In this document: in pieces, positions 51,442 through 59,786 of the stretch
Layout of the letters: each line of letters opens with the position of its first letter
How positions within the stretch are numbered: the stretch's first letter is position 1
From: Xenorhabdus beddingii
GTDB taxonomy: Bacteria > Pseudomonadota > Gammaproteobacteria > Enterobacterales > Enterobacteriaceae
DNA length: 64,000 nucleotides
Direction of reading: 5' to 3'
NCBI RefSeq assembly: GCF_002127545.1
Contig: NZ_MUBK01000016.1
Span: 37,387-101,386, forward strand
Made by a program: the position numbers and the translations under genes
Notes under the pieces: model-generated
Databases searched by the model: none
What the model was told of the DNA's origin: nothing
What the model saw: only the letters and a program-made list of their open reading frames with translations

Positions 51442-51924
51442 CTATTGGTGTTTCTGCTCTACACACTGACCTCTTTTACATAGTGTACGTAGTACCTTAA
51501 TGGGATCATTCTTACCGTTTATATTGATGCGGGTAAGAAGTTTAACGTTTTTATCAGTGACTTTGAGTGCATCAACCTCAAGATAGTTTCCCGATCCTAC
51601 CGAGAGTTTGGTGACAATTAATTCTTTGGAACCATCATTGTTAATGTCTGCAAATGTAATCCTTGGTTTATTGTTATCATCAAACACGGAACCGTCGCGA
51701 GAAAAAACGGCACCAGTTTCAAATTCTAAGAGATCTTTATCCTTGAAAACAGCGATGGAATAGCTGCCAATTGATTCACTTTCCAGATCACCGACTGATA
51801 GTACGGCAAATCGTTTATCAGGTAAGTTAATCAATGCGCCATCTTTTGCAATGACGGGCGCTGATAAAAATAGGGTGATTAGGGCAGGAATAACAATATT
51901 TTTCAGGTTCTTACTTATACACAT
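51442..51924 (-). CDS. PliI-type inhibitor of i-type lysozyme
   Basis: 160 residues from ATG 51924, with GGAG eight bases upstream and a signal peptide (MCISKNLKNIVIPALITLFLSAPVIA). The mature protein has the PliI pattern: ESIGSYSIAVFKDKD, a GAVFSRDGSV strand, ADINNDGSKELIVTKLSVGSGNYLEVDALK, then DPIKVL. The Ser and Tyr of SGNY correspond to the residues known to enter the lysozyme active site in PliI. These periplasmic proteins block invertebrate-type lysozyme. That fits a bacterium living in invertebrates. Two C-terminal cysteines (LCKRGQC) are an extra feature. Confidence 0.75.
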   Translation of the reverse strand: MCISKNLKNIVIPALITLFLSAPVIAKDGALINLPDKRFAVLSVGDLESESIGSYSIAVFKDKDLLEFETGAVFSRDGSVFDDNNKPRITFADINNDGSKELIVTKLSVGSGNYLEVDALKVTDKNVKLLTRININGKNDPIKVLRTLCKRGQCVEQKHQ

Positions 51925-52267
51925 AAGCAATACTCCATTGTTTACTCTTTTGTTCAACATACTCACGGGATGAGATTTATAGAGTAGCACGAATTTTCAA
52001 AGACCCTATGCTGAATGGAAGGGGTAGTTAAAAATCTATTTGCTATCGACGTTATAATGCTTACTTATTGAAAATAAAATATAAGAGTCGCTTATTTTTT
52101 GCGGGGGTTTTTAGAATGCTATTCTTTACGATAGAGAATAGAAAAATATTTTGTAGTACAGATTGTTTTTGATGTGTTTCTGAATTTTATTCTAATGATC
52201 TTATGTTATCAGGTTCAACGGGAGTAACGACCCCCGTTTCTTTATTAACTTCAACATATATTAAGCT
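51925..52267. other. Region between the pliI-like gene and the integrase stub
   Basis: 343 bp. The left ~100 bp should hold the pliI promoter. The right end (52187-52267, minus strand) continues the integrase-stub frame after its TAG stop for 26 open codons ending SLE, unlike integrase; this is probably decayed DNA. Nothing else is seen. Confidence 0.4.
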
Positions 52268-52462
52268 CTACGTGCTGTTTTTTTCTATTTTTTCGACAAT
52301 CTTATTGTACTCTTTCCAAACAACGGAGACGGGTGAACTTAAACAGCAGATGGAGATTGAACCTCCTGTTGCTGGATGATATTCGTACTTTGATTTTCCT
52401 CTATAAACCCGCTTGGGCAATAGGTTGTCCGCAGGGTTTTTTCTTTTGCGCTCTAACATCAA
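52268..52462 (-). pseudogene. Truncated phage integrase, N-terminal fragment
   Basis: 64 residues: RKRKNPADNLLPKRVYRGKS followed by KYEYHPATGGSISICCLSS matches the arm-type DNA-binding start of lambdoid and Rac-like tyrosine recombinases (RKRKDPSDNWLPPRVYRGKSAYE-type). It stops at TAG long before the core-binding and catalytic domains, and none is found nearby. It is a prophage remnant, about 5 kb from icd, which is a prophage target in related bacteria. Confidence 0.65.
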
Positions 52463-53240
52463 TTATAACCTCACTTGCAGATTATCTGATGGCCAGATAG
52501 TGGAATGTTAACATTTTATTAACTTGTTATTGTTGTTTCCTGCTGTAAAAATAACAACTGAAAATTTTAATATGAGATGGTGGCTTTTTCCAACTATCAC
52601 TGTATTAAAATTTAATAATCTCACTTGAAGAAAAATATTGCTATATGTTTTCGAAAATATTAGAAATTTCAACATTAAATTTTGTAATTATTTAGTTGGT
52701 TTTAATGAATTGGGTTATTGCTATATGGGTGGTATCACGTTGAGTAACCGTCTCAATTTATCCGGTGCATTTCATACGATATGATATCCAGAACTTTTTA
52801 TTAACACATACATTTTTCATGGTTATTGTGTGAGCGTTGTTTTATATTGGTTGCGCATTTGTTGTGCAAATGTTTCGTATTTTAGGTGAAACGGTTAACC
52901 AATCAATGTTGTTTGCTTATATATAAGAAAGAAATAACCCTCATGTCTATTGCCCGAAAAATGAGTTCAACAGGCTTGAAATGGGAAAAGATACCTTGAT
53001 GAGCAGAAAAATAAATGTTCAATAACGCTAAAGTAAATGTAAAAAATTCATTAAAAGTTACCCATTGAAATAGATATTGTGTTACATTCTTTTCGTTTTT
53101 ACTGGCTGGTATCTCTGTGTTTTTTTGTATACAGAATTGTGTTACTTGTTAATTAATAAAGGAAATTAAGCACAACAAAATTTCGCCGGATACTGCATTA
53201 TGGTCAGCTAATGTTTGCTAATTAGTAAGGGGAAAATATC
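52463..53240. other. AT-rich region upstream of the AGCS symporter
   Basis: 778 bp with no credible ORF or RNA gene. It is very AT-rich and contains scattered short repeats. It may hold prophage scar sequence on the left and the symporter promoter on the right; the TTG start at 53241 has AAGGGGA upstream. Confidence 0.4.
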
Positions 53241-54695
53241 TTGACGGATCCAATTAACTTCATTAACAACATTCTTTGGGACTACGTACTAATATACTTG
53301 CTCCTTGGGGTTGGCCTCTACTTCACACTGCGTTCTGGTCTTATACAGCTTCGTCATTTTGGTCACATGTTTTCAGTTCTGAAAAATAGTAATAAATCAG
53401 ATGCTTCTGGTATTTCATCTTTTCAGGCTTTATGTACCAGTCTTGCTGCTCGTGTAGGAACCGGTAACTTAGCCGGGGTCGCCATTGCAATTACTGCGGG
53501 TGGGCCAGGGGCTATTTTCTGGATGTGGGTAGTGGCATTTATTGGTATGGCAACTTCCTTTGTGGAAAGCACGCTTGCCCAGTTGTACAAGACGAAAGAC
53601 GATCAGGGAAATTATCGCGGTGGTCCTGCCTACTATATGGAGAAAGGGCTGAAGAAGCGATGGATGGGGGTGCTATTTTCGTTCTTCCTTATTATCGCGT
53701 TTGGTCTTGTATTTAATGCTGTTCAAGCAAACTCAATTGCGAAAGCGGCTGCTGTTGCCTTTGATGTCAAACCACTTTATGTCGGTATTGTGTTGGTTAT
53801 TATCAGCGGCATCATTATTTTCGGCGGAATGCGCTCTATCGCACGGGTGGCGGAATTAGTTGTACCGTTTATGGCGGGGGCTTATTTAATCCTGGCATTT
53901 TGGGTTGTTGGTCACAATATTGAACGTATTCCTGAAGTGTTTGCATTAATCATCAAGAGCGCCTTTGGTCTTCAGGAAGCGATTGCCGGAACGTTAGGCT
54001 ACGGCATTTCTCAGGCAATGACTCAGGGTGTTCAGCGTGGGTTATTTTCGAATGAAGCCGGGATGGGTTCCGCCCCAAATGCTGCGGCTTCAGCCTCTCC
54101 GTATCCACCACATCCGGCTTCTCAGGGCTATGTGCAGATGTTGGGTGTCTTTATGGATACCATCGTTATCTGTAGTGCAACGGCTGTCATTATTCTCTCT
54201 TCTGGCGTTCTCAACGAAAACATCACGGCCATCAGCGGAATTGAGTTGACTCAGCGAGCATTGTCATCGGCTGTTGGGCATTGGGGAACAACATTCATTG
54301 CGATTGCTATTTTCTTCTTTGCCTTCACCTCAATTATTGCTAACTACGCTTATGCTGAAAGCAATATGATATTCCTGGAACGTAACCATACTGCTGGCTT
54401 ATTTATCCTGCGATTGGCTGCGTTGGGTATGGTAATGTTTGGTACATTGGCAGAAGTGCCTCTGGTTTGGAGTATGGCTAACTTATCAATGGCTTGTATG
54501 GCTATTGTTAACTTAATTGCCATTCTTATGTTGTCTGGTATAGCGCTGAAATTGGCTAAGGACTATAACATGCAGAGAAAAGCCGGGCAGTTGCCAACGT
54601 TTAATATCAACTCTTACCCAGAGATTCAGCAGCAAGTTGAAAAAGGTATCTGGGATAATGATGCGGTGTATAACGCTGAGAAGAGTAATCGCTGA
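53241..54695 (+). CDS. Alanine/glycine:cation symporter (AGCS family)
   Basis: 484 residues and about ten membrane segments. The family signature is clear: SFQALCTSLAARVGTGNLAGVAIAITAGGPGA and RGLFSNEAGMGSAPNAAA, as in E. coli YaaJ and sodium:alanine carriers. It imports alanine or glycine with Na+ or H+. The start is TTG 53241 (residues TDPINFINNILWDYV) after a good ribosome-binding site. It stands alone; the 3' side is full of repeats before the amiD region. Confidence 0.92.
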   Translation: MTDPINFINNILWDYVLIYLLLGVGLYFTLRSGLIQLRHFGHMFSVLKNSNKSDASGISSFQALCTSLAARVGTGNLAGVAIAITAGGPGAIFWMWVVAFIGMATSFVESTLAQLYKTKDDQGNYRGGPAYYMEKGLKKRWMGVLFSFFLIIAFGLVFNAVQANSIAKAAAVAFDVKPLYVGIVLVIISGIIIFGGMRSIARVAELVVPFMAGAYLILAFWVVGHNIERIPEVFALIIKSAFGLQEAIAGTLGYGISQAMTQGVQRGLFSNEAGMGSAPNAAASASPYPPHPASQGYVQMLGVFMDTIVICSATAVIILSSGVLNENITAISGIELTQRALSSAVGHWGTTFIAIAIFFFAFTSIIANYAYAESNMIFLERNHTAGLFILRLAALGMVMFGTLAEVPLVWSMANLSMACMAIVNLIAILMLSGIALKLAKDYNMQRKAGQLPTFNINSYPEIQQQVEKGIWDNDAVYNAEKSNR

Positions 54696-54725
54696 TATAG
54701 CGGAAAATTTATACGCAATATGTGT

Positions 54726-54852
54726 TATACCCAAAATAATTCGAGTTGCATCGCGGCGGCAAGGGAACTCATCCCCGGGAGCATAGCTAACTATGTGACC
54801 GGGGTGGGTGAGCGTAGCCAACAAAGAGGCAACTTGAAGTATGACGGGTATA
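54726..54852 (+). repeat. ERIC element (127 bp)
   Basis: It runs from TATACCCAAAATAATTCGAG to CTTGAAGTATGACGGGTATA and is exactly the standard 127 bp. The centre has the ERIC long stem around CCCCGGGAGCATAGC and TGACCGGGGTGGGTGAGCG. It lies 31 bp after the symporter stop. Confidence 0.95.
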
Positions 54853-54914
54853 TACCCAATAGATTGCCGGTTGCAGTAGCGTCAACAAAGCAGCAACTTG
54901 AAAGACGAAAGGTA
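54851..54914 (+). repeat. Short ERIC-derived element, copy 4 (64 bp)
   Basis: It starts TATACCCAATAGATTGC and ends GACGAAAGGTA, sharing its first two bases with the end of the full ERIC. GTTGC and GCAAC pair around AGTAGCGTCAACAAA. Its inner stem is poorer than in the other copies. Confidence 0.75.
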
Positions 54915-54930
54915 AAGCAGTAACAAAGTA

Positions 54931-54990
54931 CTATTTATAAAAGAGCTATTTATAAAAAAGCTATTTATAAAAGTACTATTCATATAAAAA
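54931..54990 (+). repeat. Four tandem 15-bp repeats
   Basis: Units CTATTTATAAAAGAG, CTATTTATAAAAAAG, CTATTTATAAAAGTA and the diverged CTATTCATATAAAAA follow one another without gaps. They are extremely AT-rich. Confidence 0.85.
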
Positions 54991-54992
54991 TA

Positions 54993-55021
54993 ATGTCACA
55001 TAAAATAATTTTATGTGACAT
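54993..55021. repeat. 29-bp palindrome (14-bp arms)
   Basis: ATGTCACATAAAAT (54993-55006) and its exact complement (55008-55021) surround one A. The TGTGACA at its end is CRP-like, but the spacing does not make a CRP site. It is AT-rich and has no T-run. Confidence 0.8.
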
Positions 55022-55030
55022 AATCTTATC

Positions 55031-55070
55031 AGCCGAACATTCTGACCATTTTACGGATGTTCGGCTTTTA
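55031..55070 (+). terminator. Terminator between the symporter gene and amiD
   Basis: A 10-bp stem (AGCCGAACAT / ATGTTCGGCT) with a 16-nt loop is followed by TTTTATTT. It probably ends transcripts from the symporter gene after they pass the repeats. Confidence 0.8.
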
Positions 55071-55210
55071 TTTGCTCTCAAGATCATGACTGGAAGTCAA
55101 AAACATTACATTTATTTTAGTTTGATCTACTATTTAGTTATTAAAATGAGAGTCATTGACATGATAGTCATTAGAATATTCTCTTTTTCTTTCAACATAG
55201 CTGGTCAATC

Positions 55211-56044
55211 ATGATAAGAAAATTAATAGCATGCGTGTTTATCATACTGTTGATTGGTTGTTCTTATTCTCCTGAGCATGAAGACAGAAATGGTTATATT
55301 GTTGATCATTCCTATCCTTATTCAACTGAACAGCATATTGATTCAGTTAGCTTTCTTGTTCTGCATTATACGGCTCTGGATGAAAGCAAGTCTTTACGGG
55401 CATTAACGGGAGGGAATGTCAGTGCGCATTATCTTATTCCCTCTCAACCACAGTATGAAAATAAAGAACCCTTTGTTTTTCAATTGGTTTCAGAAAAGGA
55501 AAGAGCGTGGCACGCGGGAAAGAGTGAATGGAATGGATACCAGAATCTAAACCGTTACTCTATTGGTATTGAAATTGTCAATTGTGGGTTTGAGCAAGAT
55601 TTCATCAAGAAAGAGTGGTGCTTATATCATCCATCACAAATTGATGCAGTGGTCCGATTGGCGAAAGACATTATTCAACGTTATCAAATTAAAGCCATAA
55701 ATGTTGTCGGTCACAGTGACATAGCGCCGCTCAGAAAACAAGATCCCGGCCCTGTTTTTCCGTGGCAGGCTCTTTATGAACAAGGGATTGGTGCTTGGCC
55801 TGATGATGTGATAGTCAATAAATATTTGGCGGGTAGGCCCCCCGGTATGCCTGCGTCAGTGATGTCGATACAGAAAGCGCTGGCCCGTTACGGGTACAAT
55901 ATTCCTCAAACGGGTTTATTGGATAATGCGACTCACAAAACTATTCAGGCATTTCAGATGCATTTCCGTTCGTCAGATATCAGCGGCATTCCCGATGCAG
56001 AAACAGAAGCGATAGCTTTGGCTTTGGTCGAAAAATATCGATAA
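55211..56044 (+). CDS. amiD: N-acetylmuramoyl-L-alanine amidase AmiD
   Basis: 277 residues. A lipoprotein signal (MIRKLIACVFIILLIGC, Cys17) places it in the outer membrane facing the periplasm. The Amidase_2 domain (about 40-185) has the zinc ligands in FLVLHYTALDE and VVGHSDIAPLRKQDPGP. A C-terminal peptidoglycan-binding domain (about 205-270) follows (SVMSIQKALARYGYNI). AmiD cuts the amide bond between MurNAc and the stem peptide, including anhydro forms. The earlier ATG at 54993 belongs to a spurious frame. Confidence 0.94.
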   Translation: MIRKLIACVFIILLIGCSYSPEHEDRNGYIVDHSYPYSTEQHIDSVSFLVLHYTALDESKSLRALTGGNVSAHYLIPSQPQYENKEPFVFQLVSEKERAWHAGKSEWNGYQNLNRYSIGIEIVNCGFEQDFIKKEWCLYHPSQIDAVVRLAKDIIQRYQIKAINVVGHSDIAPLRKQDPGPVFPWQALYEQGIGAWPDDVIVNKYLAGRPPGMPASVMSIQKALARYGYNIPQTGLLDNATHKTIQAFQMHFRSSDISGIPDAETEAIALALVEKYR

Positions 56045-56169
56045 CCGTATGCTTAATGTATCGGAATAGAGAGATCAGGAAATAATAGGCTGATGTTATA
56101 GAGGGAATAAGCGGTGAATGATGTGATGCAGGAGCGGCCGCGTCGAATGGCCGCCCATGATATCAAGTT

Positions 56170-56556
56170 TCATGATTCACAGTTGTAGGTCAGATGTAAT
56201 GGAAGTTTAACCTCAAGTTCAATATCTATACTTTGGCGAAAATCATAAGGGGTAATGCCATATTCTTTACGGAACATATAGGTGAAATGGGATTGAGAAC
56301 CGAAGCCGAAATCCAGGGCAATATCAAAAATTGGCAATGCGCTGTTTCTCAATAAGAAAACCGCACCCGCCAGACGTCTCTGGCGAATGTACTTGCCAAG
56401 CGATATCCCCGTGATTTCTTTGAATATTTTCTGCATGTGCCAAAGCGAATAGCCAGAGTAAGCAGCAAGCTCTTCAAGATGAATGACACGGCCAAGATGG
56501 TTTTCTATCCATTTACTCAGTGCGCATACAAGTGCTAAGTGGTTATCTTGTGGCAT
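56170..56556 (-). CDS. AraC-family regulator, SoxS/MarA/RamA-like
   Basis: About 128 residues from ATG 56556 (MPQDNHLALVCALSKWIENH); GTG or ATG starts 39 bases earlier are possible. It is just a DNA-binding domain with two helix-turn-helix units: LEELAAYSGYSLWHMQKIFKEITG and IFDIALDFGFGSQSHFTYMFRKEYG followed by TPYDFR. Single-domain members (MarA, SoxS, RamA, PqrA) respond to their own level and turn on efflux and stress genes. It converges with amiD and is divergent from the mgrB-like gene. Confidence 0.85.
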   Translation of the reverse strand: MPQDNHLALVCALSKWIENHLGRVIHLEELAAYSGYSLWHMQKIFKEITGISLGKYIRQRRLAGAVFLLRNSALPIFDIALDFGFGSQSHFTYMFRKEYGITPYDFRQSIDIELEVKLPLHLTYNCES

Positions 56557-56743
56557 TACAATTTTAAATTGGTTGAAGGTTGGGGAAGTATACACAACTT
56601 CTTTTCAAGATGAAAAAACCCTTCATTATGAGCAGCAGCAGCGATTAAACAAAAATTTTCGTGTGCTATCATATAAAACCCCCTATAATATTTGATTATA
56701 ATATTAACTACAATAAATTTATTCTAAGGTATCTTAATTGCAT

Positions 56744-56884
56744 ATGAAAACAATGATCTTAATTTTTTGCTTGATATTGGTATGTCTGTTTTTGTATTTG
56801 CTGGCATTGGATGTACACTGTGATCAAGGCAGCGAACAATTCGAATTAGGCATTTGTTCTATTACTCGGTATTTACCCTTTTGA
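56744..56884 (+). CDS. mgrB: MgrB-like PhoQ inhibitor, 46 residues
   Basis: MKTMILIFCLILVCLFLYLL is a single membrane segment. The periplasmic end DVHCDQGSEQFELGICSITR plus YLPF aligns with E. coli MgrB ([21 protein letters not shown]). The cysteine pair that forms the needed disulfide is at 26 and 38 (28 and 39 in E. coli). The final W is F. In E. coli MgrB binds PhoQ and limits its activity, and is itself induced by PhoP. The window has phoPQ 16 kb away. No clear PhoP box was found upstream. Confidence 0.82.
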   Translation: MKTMILIFCLILVCLFLYLLALDVHCDQGSEQFELGICSITRYLPF

Positions 56885-57172
56885 TAATAACCCCTCAATC
56901 ATTTTCCTGCTGGTATGTGTGTTAACATACATTCGTGGTATTCATTCTTTGTAAATGATGCTTTAATATCCACCTGTTTCGAATTAACAGACTAAATATC
57001 ACGTTAAATCAGGGGATAATCCAATTGTTACAATCGTTGAGGTGATCTTAATTCGACAAATTTTGTGAAAATTGGGAGAGTAGTAGGATTTCTTACTCTA
57101 TTCAGGTTTAAAAACAACAAATAAAATGGCTTTTAATGAGACAGGTTCTAAGCATCGTAAGAAGAGGACTAG

Positions 57173-58540
57173 ATGGCAGGACAACAAGAACAACAAACGA
57201 CGCTTAAGCGTGGTTTAAAAAACAGGCATATCCAGCTTATTGCTCTCGGGGGGGCAGTAGGAACGGGGTTATTTCTGGGCATTGCCCAGACCATAAAAAT
57301 GGCTGGCCCTTCGGTACTTCTCGGGTATGCGATTGCTGGGTTTATTGCATTTTTGATTATGCGCCAACTAGGGGAGATGGTTGTTGAGGAACCTGTAGCC
57401 GGGTCATTTAGCCACTTTGCTTATAAATATTGGGGGAACTTTGCCGGTTTCTTATCAGGCTGGAATTACTGGGCAATGTTTATTCTGGTCGGAATGGCGG
57501 AGTTAACCGCTGTTGGTATGTATATTCAATATTGGTGGCCAGAAATTCCGACATGGGTTTCTGCTGCAATATTCTTTGTACTGATCAATCTTGTTAATCT
57601 GATTAATGTCCGCTTATATGGTGAAACTGAATTTTGGTTCTCTATTATCAAAGTGACTGCGATTATCGGCATGATTATCTTTGGTGCCTATTTGCTGATT
57701 AGCGGCAATGGTGGCCCACAGGCAAGTATCACCAATTTATGGCAGCAGGGCGGTTTTATGCCCAATGGGATTAACGGCCTGGTTATGGCGATGGCGGTGA
57801 TCATGTTTTCGTTTGGTGGGCTGGAAACCGTGGGGATCACTGCGGCAGAAGCGGAAAATCCTGAGAGAAATATCCCGAAAGCAACCAATCAGGTTGTTTA
57901 TCGAATTTTGCTGTTTTACATCGGTTCACTGGCGATCCTGCTTTCACTTTATCCGTGGAAAAACGTGGTTGAAGGCGGTAGCCCGTTCGTTTTAATTTTC
58001 CATAATCTGGATAGCTTTTGGGTAGCGAACGTCCTGAATGTGGTGGTACTCACAGCAGCATTATCTGTTTATAACAGCGGCGTGTATTGTAATAGCCGGA
58101 TGCTGTATGGTTTGGCGAAACAGGGTAACGCCCCCCAGATCCTGACAAAAGTGAATAAACGGAGTGTACCTGTCCTGTCGATTGGATTATCGGCTTTAGC
58201 AACATCAATGGGTGTGTTGATTAACTATGTGATGCCCGGTAAAGCATTTGAGTTGCTGATGTCATTGGTGGTGACAACCTTGGTTATTAACTGGATCATG
58301 ATTTGCTTTGCCCACCTGAAATTCCGCGCAGCCAAGAATAAAGAAGGCGTTAAGACTAAATTTCAGGCGTTATGGTATCCATTCGGGAATTATTTGTGTC
58401 TGGTCTTTTTGGCGTTTATTCTCGTCATTATTCTGATGATGCCACCTATTCGTATTTCAGTTATTCTGATGCCATTCTGGATTGGCGTATTATGGGTAGG
58501 TTACTTGTTTGCCAGAGCAAAAAAGCAAGCTAACGCATAA
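57173..58540 (+). CDS. aroP: Aromatic amino acid permease AroP
   Basis: 455 residues, about twelve membrane segments, APC superfamily. LKRGLKNRHIQLIALGGAVGTGLFLG, FIMRQLGEMVVEEPVAGSFSHFAYKYWG and FSFGGLETVGITAAEAENPE match E. coli AroP closely; the relatives PheP and ProY are less similar. It imports phenylalanine, tyrosine and tryptophan with protons. The gene is alone; TyrR control is likely by family, but I could not identify TyrR boxes. Confidence 0.88.
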   Translation: MAGQQEQQTTLKRGLKNRHIQLIALGGAVGTGLFLGIAQTIKMAGPSVLLGYAIAGFIAFLIMRQLGEMVVEEPVAGSFSHFAYKYWGNFAGFLSGWNYWAMFILVGMAELTAVGMYIQYWWPEIPTWVSAAIFFVLINLVNLINVRLYGETEFWFSIIKVTAIIGMIIFGAYLLISGNGGPQASITNLWQQGGFMPNGINGLVMAMAVIMFSFGGLETVGITAAEAENPERNIPKATNQVVYRILLFYIGSLAILLSLYPWKNVVEGGSPFVLIFHNLDSFWVANVLNVVVLTAALSVYNSGVYCNSRMLYGLAKQGNAPQILTKVNKRSVPVLSIGLSALATSMGVLINYVMPGKAFELLMSLVVTTLVINWIMICFAHLKFRAAKNKEGVKTKFQALWYPFGNYLCLVFLAFILVIILMMPPIRISVILMPFWIGVLWVGYLFARAKKQANA

Positions 58541-59256
58541 ACGAGTCATTAATCCATTCAGCCTATTTTTCAGCCGGGTATCATATCCGGCTGATGATCA
58601 TTGTCCGTCACTCAGTTAACGCTGTCACAGAAAAAATTCAACGAATTCTCAGAAGAAGAGTATTTGCCATCATTTTCTGATTTTGCGGCAGACTAATTCT
58701 GTCTTTTTGAATAGCACCTGTATAGATCATCCTTGATTATATGAATAATGTTATAGAATGGTAGAGCTTAATATTATAATTGAACAATATTTAATAAATG
58801 ATAAACAAAAAGTAAGCGGGTTATATGTAAAATAATTATATTGTATGTTCAACAAGGTTGGATGGGATTAGCCATTATTTTTATAGTCATCTGAAATGAA
58901 TCTTTTGAATAACGATAACTCTCTGTCCTAGTCCGTAACAGGTGTGAAAAACAGCATTATATATTAAATTAATTAAAGATGTTTCTTGGGGTAAAGTTTT
59001 CTTTTTGTGTTTATTCATATGGTTATCTAACTTAAAGATTGTTGAGCAATTTCAAATCGGTATGGTTGTTAAGAGTTTTAAATATGTGCGTTGGCTCCAG
59101 CACCTGAAAAAAATGGCTTGCGATTATATAAAGAGTATGTGATAAAACACATGGGTAAACGAAGTATTGTGTTGTTAATAAATAACAGCAACCAATACTG
59201 GTTTGTTTATTTTTATGCCAATCGGCGAATAAAGTGATTCAAAGGAAATTTTTGAA
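58541..59256. other. aroP-csp intergenic region
   Basis: 716 bp. A stem (TCAGCCGG / CCGGCTGA, 58570-58594) follows aroP by 29 bases and may be its terminator, without a T-run. The right part holds the csp promoter and probably a long 5' leader, as is usual for cold-shock genes; TTGCGA (about 59118) with GATAAA 17 bp later is a weak candidate. No ORF is credible. Confidence 0.4.
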
Positions 59257-59466
59257 ATGGCAAAAATCACTGGTACTGTGAAGTGGTTCAACGAATCTAA
59301 AGGTTTTGGTTTTATTACTCCGGCTAATGGTAGCAAAGATGTATTTGTACATTTTTCTGCGATTACGAAAGATGGATTTAAAACATTGTCTGAAGGCCAA
59401 CAAGTTGAGTTTGAAATTCAGGATGGTCCTAAAGGCCCTGCTGCCGCAAACGTAACAGCTTTATAG
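59257..59466 (+). CDS. cspE: Cold-shock-like protein, CspE/CspC type
   Basis: 69 residues. RNA-binding motifs KGFGFI (RNP1) and VFVHF (RNP2) are intact. The sequence mixes E. coli features: the start ([28 protein letters not shown]) and [20 protein letters not shown] lie between CspE and CspC. These constitutive members melt RNA structure and act as antiterminators. The symbol cspE is a best guess; cspC is equally possible. AAAGGAA precedes the start. Confidence 0.9.
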   Translation: MAKITGTVKWFNESKGFGFITPANGSKDVFVHFSAITKDGFKTLSEGQQVEFEIQDGPKGPAAANVTAL

Positions 59467-59546
59467 TCATAAATTTATTTTAGCTGGTGCTTAACTATTG
59501 GCTGAATGTATTATCGTGAGTCTGGTTTTATTGTCTGACGATAAAC

Positions 59547-59605
59547 TATACCCCATGGCTTTCAAGAAGCCGTCAACAAAGCGGCAACTTGAAAAACGCA
59601 GGGTA
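59547..59605 (+). repeat. Short ERIC-derived element, copy 5 (59 bp)
   Basis: From TATACCCCATGG to CGCAGGGTA. Arms TTTCAAG and CTTGAAA pair perfectly, then GCCGT/GCGGC around CAACAAA. It lies in the csp 3' untranslated region, 10 bases before the terminator. Confidence 0.8.
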
Positions 59606-59615
59606 GATTGCAAAT

Positions 59616-59650
59616 ATCACTCTATTGGAATACTAATAGAGTGATTTTTT
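59616..59650 (+). terminator. csp terminator
   Basis: An 11-bp perfect stem (ATCACTCTATT / AATAGAGTGAT), loop of 8, then six T residues. It ends right before the TPP riboswitch. Confidence 0.9.
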
Positions 59651-59654
59651 ATTT

Positions 59655-59786
59655 TGGCTCGGGGCGTTCTTGATTGAACTGAGAAGTACCCGTATTACCT
59701 GATCTGGATAATGCCAGCGTAGGGAAGTCATGGTATCTCCTATTTTGATACCCGCTTTTCTTTGGCTGGTAATAGGAGTGACTATC
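59655..59786 (+). promoter_or_regulatory. TPP riboswitch controlling thiD
   Basis: The conserved THI-element blocks appear in order from 59655: CTCGGGG, CTGAGA, ACCCG, ACCTGATCTGGATAATGCCA and GCGTAGGGAAGTCA. Downstream, CTCCTATT (59737-59744) can pair with AATAGGAG (59771-59778), the thiD Shine-Dalgarno region. Binding of thiamine pyrophosphate would favour this pairing and stop translation. The aptamer itself ends near 59732; the rest is the expression platform. Confidence 0.95.

Noticed and set aside
52187..52267. Read-through extension of the integrase stub
   Set aside because: The 26 codons after the TAG do not resemble integrase and have no start of their own.
54931..54990. CRISPR array
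   Set aside because: The 15-bp units are adjacent with no spacers and there are no cas genes.
54993..55214. 73-codon ORF before amiD
   Set aside because: It starts inside a palindrome, covers a terminator and has no ribosome-binding site.
56680..56743. PhoP box upstream of mgrB
   Set aside because: I looked for two GTTTA-type hexamers with 5-bp spacing on both strands; the AT-rich sequence gives only poor matches.
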